5,183 bases of DNA from Pedosphaera sp. (GTDB lineage Bacteria; Verrucomicrobiota; Verrucomicrobiia; Limisphaerales; UBA9464), in NCBI GenBank assembly GCA_009695405.1, contig SIAZ01000247.1, positions 1 through 5,183 on the forward strand. The letters run 5' to 3'. Position 1 is the stretch's first letter. The number at the start of each line of letters is the position of its first letter. Positions 1-5,084 of the stretch are shown one piece after another. The notes beneath the pieces were generated by a model. It was not told the origin of the DNA. It saw only the letters and a list, made by a program, of their open reading frames with translations, and ran no database searches. Made by a program: the position numbers and the translations under genes.

Positions 1-866
1 CAATACCGCTCCGTCTTGAAAATAGCGGATTCGACACATCAGGAACGCGGCACGTTCCAATCGTCCGTTTGCAGCAATTACCGCTGCCACGACCTTAGGA
101 TCAAGTCCCAATCGAACCACCGGAACCTCTCCCGGCTTGTTAATACCTTTCTGCTCTCCTCGATCATACAAAATGACTCGGTACGCTTCCAATGCACTCG
201 TCGGATCCACCGTCTCCCCCGCCAGTAATTTCATCAAATTCTGGTACCCAGCCAATGCAGACTCTTTGCCGGCTATCGCCTCAGCGTAACCACTCCATCG
301 ATAGTCTTTCGGATCTTCTGCAATCCCCGCTCGTACCGGATTAAGATCAATGTAGGCGGCCATGGTCGACAGAGTATTTCCCTCTGGATCAAGGAGCGCA
401 CTGCGGAATCGTTCTTCCCATAAGTACCCCTTTCGATCGTTCCGCAGATTATACCACTGACTAAATCGCTGTTTCAGTTCTTTCATAAAGACGCTGATGT
501 TCCACATCCGATCCCAGTACGACTCCAGAATTGCGGCCCGCCCTGCTTCTTCCATCGGTTCCAACAAAGCTCTCATCTCTTCAACGCGCTCCGCCGATGC
601 AATACCTGCTAAGCGCAACAAAAATTCATCCAAGGTCGGGAGTTGATCAGGTCGCCGTGGCACAGCCACAAGGATGTGAAAATGGTTACCCATCACACAA
701 AAGGTGAGGATCTGGACACCACAGAAAGTAGCGTAAGAATGGATCATTTTGGTGAATTTTTTTTCTCAAGTTCTCCGAAGATCTTATCTCGATTTACGAT
801 GCGAGAGATGCAGTGGTAATAGGAAATAGAGGCATCAGAAGCCCCCGTGAATCGTCTTCGTCTCAT
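1..866 (-). pseudogene. RAYT / IS200-like Y1 transposase, frameshifted near its start and cut by the left window edge
   Basis: REP-associated tyrosine transposases are single-strand DNA nucleases that act on palindromic REP sequences. Read on the minus strand from the ATG at 866, the first 36 codons (MRRRRFTG..., YYHCISRIVNRDKIFG) match the family N-terminus. The frame then ends at a TGA (744-746), just past a run of eight A (757-764). Moving back one base there opens a frame that continues without a stop to position 1. That frame carries FCGVQILTFCVMGNHFHILV, with the HUH metal-binding HFH at about residues 62-64. It also has YLWEERFRSALLDPEG and AAYIDLNPVRAG, whose Tyr near residue 172 is the probable nucleophile, then DYRWSGY and, at the edge, RIRYFQDGAVL. 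About 288 codons are visible and the C-terminus is missing. The family match is strong. It is unsettled whether the gene is dead, recoded or affected by a sequencing error. An ATG at 745-747 overlaps the TGA, so a shorter product starting there is conceivable but would lack the N-terminal strand. Confidence 0.85.
757..764 (-). other. A8 homopolymer at the transposase frameshift
   Basis: Eight consecutive A on the minus strand (T on plus) mark where the transposase reading frame changes by -1. Before it the frame reads GELEKK; after it the family-like reading continues as KFTKMIHSYATFCG. A run of this length can give ribosomal or RNA-polymerase slippage, and is also a classic place for a real indel or a base-calling error. 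The sequence alone cannot tell these apart. Confidence 0.6.
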
Positions 867-1194
867 GGTCTATCCTTGGAGTTCATTGGTTTAGCAAGCA
901 GGTAGTATACGGACGGAAACCTGCGCCGAGTATCTGGCGCAGACCTATCGGTGCGGGACCCTACTACTTCAGAATAGAACTAGGAATGGGCACTTGGCGC
1001 CCAGGGGAGGGAGTGCTAGAGGCGCTCGGATGGGCTATCGGGTGATGCGGTCGAGAGCCGTCAGTCGAAACTGAAAGTTCCTCGGTTAGATCTACCGTCT
1101 TCCCACTAGCGGACGAACTCGTCCTGATCGATTCATAAATCAGTGTGGAAACACGGTTTGCCGGCGTAGAAATATTTGCTAGGTTGCGCTGCGA
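867..1194. other. Gene-free 328-base spacer rich in short hairpins
   Basis: This is the divergent spacer between the transposase (minus) and the secreted-protein gene (plus). I find no recognisable gene, tRNA or named RNA. It does hold a chain of small perfect or near-perfect stems: 921-942, 987-1003, 1011-1027 (one G-U), 1047-1061, 1061-1074 (5 bp closing a CGAA loop), 1111-1124 (5 bp, AACT loop), 1124-1143 and 1143-1154 (4 bp, GGAA loop). An 8-base palindrome TAGATCTA lies at 1087-1094. Stems this short occur by chance, but many abut one another. The minus strand also has a stop-free stretch, 964-1239, with no ATG. No convincing sigma-70 promoter for the downstream gene was found. Confidence 0.45.
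921..942. repeat. 7-bp perfect hairpin, possible REP-like palindrome next to the transposase
   Basis: CTGCGCC (921-927) and GGCGCAG (936-942) are perfect inverted repeats around an 8-base loop, about 55 bases upstream of the transposase start. RAYT genes are commonly flanked by REP palindromes on which their product acts, so position and G+C-rich stem suggest such a site. Against this, I see no second copy in the window and no clear adjacent GTAG/GGAG tetranucleotide of the classical kind. The hairpin itself is certain; its role is inferred. Confidence 0.35.
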
Positions 1195-2238
1195 ATGATT
1201 CGATACGTTTTTTTCTGCCTGCTGATTTTGGTGCCGATTTTATCCAATGCCGCAGAACGGGTGTTTGATTTCACAACGACTCCTGCGGGTTCCGCGCCAG
1301 AGGGGTGGACAAATATGCTCGCTGGCGCAGGCAAATTGGGCGAGTGGGAAGTTCGGATGGAGGATGCCCCCTCGATTTCCCCGCAGGCGCCAAAGATCAA
1401 TAAGATAGCCGTATTAGCCCAAGTATCAGTTTCATCTGAAGATGAGCGCTTTCCATTAATAATTTGGAATGGTGAAAGGTATGGAGATTTTACTTTTACC
1501 TCTCGCTTCAAAATCACGGCAGGGTCTTTAGAACAAATTGCAGGCTTTGTTTTTCGTTTTCAAGACCCTCGGAATTTCTATGTCGTTCGAGCGAGCGCTT
1601 TGGGAAATAATTTACGGTTCTATAAGTTTATTGATGGCGTTCGATCGGCCCCGATAGGGCCGCTTGTGCCGTTTGAGAAAGGGCGCTGGTACGAGATTTC
1701 AGTGCGCGCTTCTGGTAATCATCTAGATATCTTGCTCGACGGAGCCAAGGTCATCCCGACCATGACCGATAATTCTTTCGTTTCTGGGCGGTTAGGTTTT
1801 ATGACCAAGTCGGATAGCGAAGCTGTATTTGCAGATGCCCGTGTGACTTATCGACCTTTGGAGAGCTTGGCAGCAGCGTTGGTGCGTCAGACGTTGGAGA
1901 ATCAACCTCGGTTGAGTGGAATCCGTCTGTTCGGTATAGGAGCGGATAAAAGTGGCTTGAAATGCCTGGCCGCCAAGAATCCAATAGATGTGGGGGAAGC
2001 AGGTGGTGAGACTCAGCGAAAAGTGTTTGCTGAGAATCAGGTATACTTTTCGCAAACTTCTAAGGCAGCGGTCGTGACGGCGCCCTTACATGACCGCAAT
2101 GGTGAAGTGATCGGGGTGATGGAATTTCGATTGAAACCGTTTCCGGGGCAAACGGAGTCAACAACTGTGGCTCGTATTATTCCTAGTTTGAGAAAGCTCG
2201 AAGCCTCGATCGGTGGGGCTGACGATTTACTCAACTAA
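1195..2238 (+). CDS. Exported protein: LamG/DUF1080-like domain plus possible Cache/PAS-like C-terminal domain
   Basis: This encodes a 347-residue protein of unknown function. Residues 1-20 are a clear Sec signal peptide: MIRY, then a hydrophobic core VFFCLLILVPIL, then SNA-A as the likely signal peptidase I site. The mature protein is therefore probably periplasmic or secreted. Residues about 22-222 resemble the concanavalin-like fold of the LamG / DUF1080 (3-keto-disaccharide hydrolase-like) group: FDFTTTPAGSAPEGW, the strand pattern GDFTFTSRFKI, GFVFRFQDPRNFYVVRAS, KGRWYEISVRASGNHLDILLDG and SGRLGFMTKSDSEAVFAD. Such domains often bind or cleave glycans, but I see no catalytic signature. 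Residues about 225-345 form a second domain with GIRLFGIGADKSG, an exposed Cys at 257 and AAVVTAPLHDRNGEVIGVMEF, which recalls extracytoplasmic Cache/PAS sensor folds; this is a weak inference. An in-frame TAG at 1180-1182 limits the start to this ATG, which has no strong ribosome site. It converges on the PNP gene, with 31 bases between stops and no clear terminator. Confidence 0.85.
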   Translation: MIRYVFFCLLILVPILSNAAERVFDFTTTPAGSAPEGWTNMLAGAGKLGEWEVRMEDAPSISPQAPKINKIAVLAQVSVSSEDERFPLIIWNGERYGDFTFTSRFKITAGSLEQIAGFVFRFQDPRNFYVVRASALGNNLRFYKFIDGVRSAPIGPLVPFEKGRWYEISVRASGNHLDILLDGAKVIPTMTDNSFVSGRLGFMTKSDSEAVFADARVTYRPLESLAAALVRQTLENQPRLSGIRLFGIGADKSGLKCLAAKNPIDVGEAGGETQRKVFAENQVYFSQTSKAAVVTAPLHDRNGEVIGVMEFRLKPFPGQTESTTVARIIPSLRKLEASIGGADDLLN

Positions 2239-2269
2239 GCTCATTTTGGAGGTGAGACGGAGCGGTCGT

Positions 2270-3118
2270 TTAAAGCGTCAAGACTGAATGGGCCAATCGT
2301 TTTACAAAACTCCCAATGAAGCGTGTTGCGACCAGTTCGTTGCCTCGGGCCACTGCGAGGACTTCTTCAGCGGATACAAGTTGGGATGCACCGCCCAGAC
2401 CGGCTGCAGCATTGGTAATGCAACTGAGACCAGCAATCCGAATCCCGCACTGACGTCCGACAATGACTTCGGGAACAGTGCTCATACCAACGGCATCAGC
2501 TCCGAGCGCACCAAAGGCGCGAATTTCAGCTGGGGTCTCAAAACTAGGGCCGGAAACGGCGAGATAAACACCTCTATGAATAGCTAGATTCATCTCCTTG
2601 GCGGCATCAGCGAGATGAGACGCCAGTGTAGTATCGTAAGGGAAGGTCAGATCGACAAACCGAGATTTCCCGAGGGTGATTGGACCTCGAAGCGGATTCA
2701 TCCCCATAAAATTAATATGATCACGGAGGACCATAAAGTCGCCGACTTTAAAGTCCGGATTGATTCCTCCAGCGGCGTTGGTGATCAAAAGTAAGCTGAT
2801 GCCCAGAGCGGCAAGGACACGCGTAGGAAAGGTCACTTCACTGGGATCCAATCCCTCGTAATAGTGTGATCTGCCATTGAGCACGACGATCGAGACACCG
2901 TGCCAATGGCCGAGAATAAGTTGCCCCGCATGTCCGGAGGCGCCTGCAGGTGGAAAGCCTGGCAGATCACAATAAGAAAAGACCTGTTCGACTGATAGAG
3001 CTTTGGCGACTGGTCCAAAACCACTCCCCAAAATAATACCGAGACAGGGTCGATCTTTGATCTGTTTGAGGATTAGGGCCGCGGTAGATTCGGGGGTTGG
3101 AAGACGTCTGACGCGCAT
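2270..3118 (-). CDS. punA: Purine nucleoside phosphorylase, trimeric class I (inosine/guanosine type)
   Basis: This cytoplasmic purine-salvage enzyme splits purine ribo- and deoxyribonucleosides with phosphate into free base and (deoxy)ribose-1-phosphate. The 282-residue length and motifs are those of the trimeric PNP/MTAP family. The phosphate loop is GSGFG (31-35), followed by NGRSHYYEG with Arg83 and His85, and ITNAAGGINPDFKVGD (113-127). RDHINFMGMNPLRGP spans 132-146, SGPSFET carries the base-site Glu194, and GMSTVPE spans 211-217. ITNAAAG carries Asn236, which matches human Asn243 and favours 6-oxopurines; MTA phosphorylases have Asp there. The position of human His257, which contacts the ribose 5'-hydroxyl, is Ala250 here (VSAEEV). 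A TGA just upstream in frame excludes a longer start, and the ribosome site is weak. It diverges from bioB across 150 bases. The symbol is by family resemblance; names such as deoD, xapA or pnp may be used for orthologues. Confidence 0.95.
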   Translation of the reverse strand: MRVRRLPTPESTAALILKQIKDRPCLGIILGSGFGPVAKALSVEQVFSYCDLPGFPPAGASGHAGQLILGHWHGVSIVVLNGRSHYYEGLDPSEVTFPTRVLAALGISLLLITNAAGGINPDFKVGDFMVLRDHINFMGMNPLRGPITLGKSRFVDLTFPYDTTLASHLADAAKEMNLAIHRGVYLAVSGPSFETPAEIRAFGALGADAVGMSTVPEVIVGRQCGIRIAGLSCITNAAAGLGGASQLVSAEEVLAVARGNELVATRFIGSFVKRLAHSVLTL

Positions 3119-3169
3119 GACTCATGAAGCCTTGGTGAAAAGGACAGACTCTTCAATCTTGGAGCGTGC

Positions 3170-3207
3170 AGGTTTACCTCAATCGAACTCAATCAGAAGG
3201 TTTACAA
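3170..3207 (+). promoter_or_regulatory. Candidate BirA (biotin repressor) operator upstream of bioB
   Basis: GGTTTACAA at 3199-3207 is an exact match to the right half of the known BirA operator, TTGTAAACC-N(14-16)-GGTTTACAA. An 8-base direct repeat, AGGTTTAC, occurs at 3170-3177 and 3198-3205, 28 bases apart. The left half-site at the usual spacing is not recognisable: the nearest candidate, AGGTTTACC at 3170-3178, matches TTGTAAACC at only five of nine positions and leaves a 20-base gap. The half-site overlaps the -35 element of the bioB promoter, where a repressor would block transcription. Its placement before a biotin gene makes BirA control likely, though an atypical site arrangement has to be assumed. 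Confidence 0.5.
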
Positions 3208-3229
3208 AGGATCCGATGTTGAACAGAAT
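3201..3229 (+). promoter_or_regulatory. Probable sigma-70-type promoter of bioB
   Basis: TTTACA (3201-3206) matches the -35 consensus at five of six bases. CAGAAT (3224-3229) matches the -10 consensus at four of six. The spacer is exactly 17 bases. Transcription would start near 3236, giving a leader of about 33 bases to the bioB ATG at 3269. The -35 box lies inside the BirA-like half-site, which supports reading both together. Confidence 0.5.
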
Positions 3230-3268
3230 TAGCGCATCTGAGGCTGATCAATTGGCCGACCTGTAACT

Positions 3269-4279
3269 ATGATTGCTCAAATCCGACACGACTGGAGTCT
3301 TGCAGACCTTCGCGCCATCCATGATCTGCCATTGATGGATTTGGTGTATCGAGCGGCGACTGTGCATCGGCAGAATCACGATCCCTCCGAGATGCAGGTG
3401 AGCAAGTTGATTTCCATTAAGACAGGGGCTTGTCCCGAGGATTGTTCCTATTGTGCTCAATCCTCTCGCTACACCACTGGAGTTGCGCCCGAGCGGTTGA
3501 TGGAGACTGGGCGAGTGCTGGAAATCGCGACACGAGCGAAAGAGGCGGGAGTATCGAGGGTGTGTCTGGGAGCCGCTTGGCGGGAGGTAAAAGACAATGC
3601 CCAGTTTGACCGTGTTTTGGAGATGGTTCGAGGAGTGACTGATATGGGCTTAGAGGTTTGTTGTACACTAGGAATGCTCAATGAACAGCAGGCTCAACGC
3701 CTCGAGGAGGCGGGCCTCTATGCTTACAACCATAATGTAGACTCATCGGCTGAGTTCTATGAAACTATTATTACCACTCGCACTTATGCGGATCGATTGA
3801 AGACTTTGGAGACGGTGCGGAAGACGAACATAACCATGTGCTCGGGAGGGATTATTGGACTGGGAGAGACTGTGGAAGATCGATTGAAGATGGTGCAGAC
3901 ATTGTCTCAAGTGCGGCCGCATCCAGAATCCGTGCCCATCAATATTTTGAGTCGAGTAGATGGGACACCGTTAGCGAAGAATGCAGATGTGCCGGTTTGG
4001 GAGGTGATTCGAATGATTGCCACGGTGAGGATGGTCATGCCGAAATCAGATGTCCGCCTGACGGCAGGTCGGGTACAATTAGACGATACGGCGCAGGCCT
4101 TGTGTTTTATGGCAGGCGCGAATTCCATTTTCAGTAGTGAGACTGAATTTATGTTGACCAGAGCGGTTCCATCACCCAGTTACGATAAAGATAGAGAACT
4201 GCTTGCCGCACTAGGATTGCATCAGCGAGAGCCTTTCAAAAATGGGCGTCCGCAGGATAAAGTACCGCCGTTAGCGTGA
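3269..4279 (+). CDS. bioB: Biotin synthase (radical SAM)
   Basis: BioB catalyses the last step of biotin synthesis, inserting sulfur into dethiobiotin. The 336-residue protein is near the usual length. The radical-SAM [4Fe-4S] motif is GACPEDCSYC, with Cys55, Cys59 and Cys62. The ligands of the sacrificial [2Fe-2S] cluster are all present by alignment to the E. coli enzyme: Cys99 (RVCLGAAWR), Cys131 (GLEVCCTLGML), Cys191 (MCSGGIIGLGE) and Arg263 (DVRLTAGR). Other hallmarks are YNHNVDSS (153-160), ESVPINIL (220-227) and CFMAGANSIF (279-288). A TGA at 3245-3247 lies in frame upstream, so the ATG at 3269 is the only reasonable start. No Shine-Dalgarno sequence is visible before it. No bioF, bioA, bioD or bioC lies in the window. 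The 3' side is mobile-element debris, so the gene is either monocistronic or separated from an operon. No clear terminator follows it. Confidence 0.98.
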   Translation: MIAQIRHDWSLADLRAIHDLPLMDLVYRAATVHRQNHDPSEMQVSKLISIKTGACPEDCSYCAQSSRYTTGVAPERLMETGRVLEIATRAKEAGVSRVCLGAAWREVKDNAQFDRVLEMVRGVTDMGLEVCCTLGMLNEQQAQRLEEAGLYAYNHNVDSSAEFYETIITTRTYADRLKTLETVRKTNITMCSGGIIGLGETVEDRLKMVQTLSQVRPHPESVPINILSRVDGTPLAKNADVPVWEVIRMIATVRMVMPKSDVRLTAGRVQLDDTAQALCFMAGANSIFSSETEFMLTRAVPSPSYDKDRELLAALGLHQREPFKNGRPQDKVPPLA

Positions 4280-4303
4280 TCTCAAAGCGATAGTGGGGTC
4301 AGC

Positions 4304-4453
4304 ATGACAGTCGTAGGTCAGCAAAGGCGAGCAGGTAAAAAAGCTTTTCGTAAGCTTGTCCAAGACTTTGTTAAATCCATTCGATACGACGGCATCACCT
4401 GTCTATCGAAAGAAGTTTTACCGCACTCATTCACTTTAAAACTGGTCCGCTAA
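4304..4453 (+). CDS. Unrecognised 49-residue open frame, doubtful
   Basis: The frame starts at ATG 4304, 24 bases after the bioB stop, and ends at TAA 4451-4453. The predicted peptide begins MTVVGQQRRAGKKAFRKLVQ, is basic in its first third and ends TLKLVR. A GTGGGG stretch at 4293-4298 lies at a plausible ribosome-site distance but is not a typical Shine-Dalgarno sequence. I recognise no domain. The opposite strand is also open over much of the same stretch, so strand and reality are both uncertain. It may be a chance frame, a tiny gene co-transcribed with bioB, or a remnant of a larger gene. Confidence 0.2.
   Translation: MTVVGQQRRAGKKAFRKLVQDFVKSIRYDGITCLSKEVLPHSFTLKLVR
4337..4357 (-). 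terminator. Weak terminator-like hairpin, minus direction
   Basis: On the minus strand AAGCTT, ACGAA, AAGCTT forms a 6-bp stem (4341-4346 with 4352-4357) with a 5-base loop. It is followed by four further T, giving six T at the 3' edge of the hairpin. It would stop transcription coming leftward from the IS66 remnant. The stem is short and A/T-rich and the repeated AAGCTT is itself palindromic, so this may be chance. Confidence 0.3.
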
Positions 4454-4575
4454 CCGTTCGAATTAGTGCCTTGTGATTCTGGGAGGAGGTGGAATCTTTT
4501 TAATCTGAGTACCACACCAAGGGTCGATGTAAGCGAAGATTGGCTGAGCCACTTCTGGGGGGTAGGCGAAGTAAG

Positions 4576-4591
4576 GTAAGCGTACGCCCAA
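4576..4591. repeat. Probable IS66-type terminal inverted repeat, single surviving end
   Basis: GTAAGCGTACGCCCAA begins with the GTAAGCG-type end typical of IS66-family elements. It lies about 76 bases outside the stop codon of the IS66 transposase remnant, in the orientation expected for the end beyond that gene's 3' terminus. The 8 bases just outside (4568-4575, GAAGTAAG) are where a target duplication would lie. The matching other end is not found in this window. Confidence 0.5.
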
Positions 4592-4666
4592 CTCCATGGT
4601 TCCCTAATTAACGAGAGTAGGATATTCCGCGATCGAAGGCGGAGGGAGAAAGGTCGACCGACCGGA

Positions 4667-4807
4667 TTAGGCTTTCGCAGGTTTCCAGTTCCAAGGCAGG
4701 AGTTCGGCAACGGTGTGGTTCATTGCCTGTGGAATACGCCGCAACACATCCGTCAACCCTGCCACCGGATCTAACCCGTATCGTCGTGCAGTTATTAAAA
4801 GACTGTG
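4667..4807 (-). pseudogene. IS66-family transposase (TnpC/Orf3), C-terminal remnant
   Basis: The minus strand encodes HSLLITARRYGLDPVAG, then LTDVLRRIPQAMNHTVAEL and LPWNWKPAKA before the TAA at 4667-4669. The known C-terminus of IS66 transposases has the same order: a helix ending in GLDP, the (Y)LTDVLRR(I/L)P motif, then a short spacer and ELLPWNW. Only about 47 codons match. The frame stays open to 4840, but the residues beyond about 4807 do not look like the family, and a TAA at 4841-4843 closes it. The usual Tyr before LTDVL is Gly here. The catalytic DDE core and the two accessory genes of the element are absent, so this is a dead 3' fragment, flanked on its outer side by a likely terminal repeat. 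Confidence 0.8.
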
Positions 4808-5084
4808 GGGATAAGTCAGAAACCCCAACAAATAGGCCTTTTATTGGCTTTTTTGATAAGTGCCTATGAAGATGGATGAAGCTGAATACAGTTTAAAGTG
4901 TCGGGAATACGTAGGGAAAATAAGGGAAGAATAAGTGAGTAACTTAGGTTGCTTAAAATTCTGAGGAGTAGGAGTGTCTAAAGGATGAAGAATCCCACTA
5001 GAAATATAGTGAAGTTGGTGTTAGTGATGGCATTGATGAGGTTGCTTCGATTTCTCGGACGGAGAGTAAGAGGAATCCTGTACC
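4808..5084. other. A/T-rich stretch without a supported gene
   Basis: About 277 bases lie between the IS66 fragment and the start of the next transposase gene. A weak hairpin, AGGCC (4834-4838) with GGCTT (4846-4850, one G-U pair), runs into six T (4849-4854) and could end transcription rightward. Only tiny frames are present: 22 codons from 4866 and 50 codons from 4985. Neither has family features. The left end of the right-hand insertion sequence should lie in here. TGTCTAAAGG at 4976-4985 is a possible but unproven tip, since the other end is outside the window. Confidence 0.35.

Larger units (their letters stand above)
4280..4575. other. Intergenic stretch after bioB with no recognised gene
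   Basis: About 296 bases between bioB and the IS66 remnant. It contains one 49-codon frame of unknown status (4304-4453, plus), an 8-base direct repeat GGTCAGCA at 4297-4304 and 4316-4323, and a small hairpin with a T tract pointing to the minus strand (4337-4357). I recognise no protein family or RNA here. Confidence 0.4.

Noticed and set aside
16..228. 70-codon plus-strand frame
   Set aside because: Antisense to the well-supported transposase frame; composition has no protein-family signal.
867..1194. Possible RNase P, tmRNA or tRNA in the hairpin-rich spacer
   Set aside because: None of the conserved signature motifs or cloverleaf arms of these RNAs could be found.
1179..1517. 112-codon minus-strand frame
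   Set aside because: Lies opposite the signal peptide and first domain of the exported protein, whose domain pattern is clear.
1792..2234. Several 61-87 codon minus-strand frames
   Set aside because: All antisense shadows of the exported-protein gene; no recognisable motifs.
2239..2269. Possible bidirectional terminator between the convergent genes
   Set aside because: Only a 4-bp GACG/CGTC pairing with a long loop and no T tract; too weak to call.
3003..3266. 87-codon plus-strand frame ending three bases before bioB
   Set aside because: Its first half is antisense to the PNP N-terminus and the rest covers the divergent promoter/operator; no family resemblance and no ribosome site.
3417..4137. 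Frames of 70-99 codons on both strands inside bioB
   Set aside because: Shadows of bioB, which has all its catalytic residues in its own frame.
4463..4597. 44-codon minus-strand frame starting MELGVRLPYF
   Set aside because: Reads smoothly and is Pro-rich at the end, but it starts inside the element and crosses the IS66 terminal repeat; no known family.
4450..4710. 86-codon minus-strand frame
   Set aside because: Out of frame with the IS66 LPWNW end that it overlaps, and it crosses the terminal repeat; the IS66 reading is better supported.
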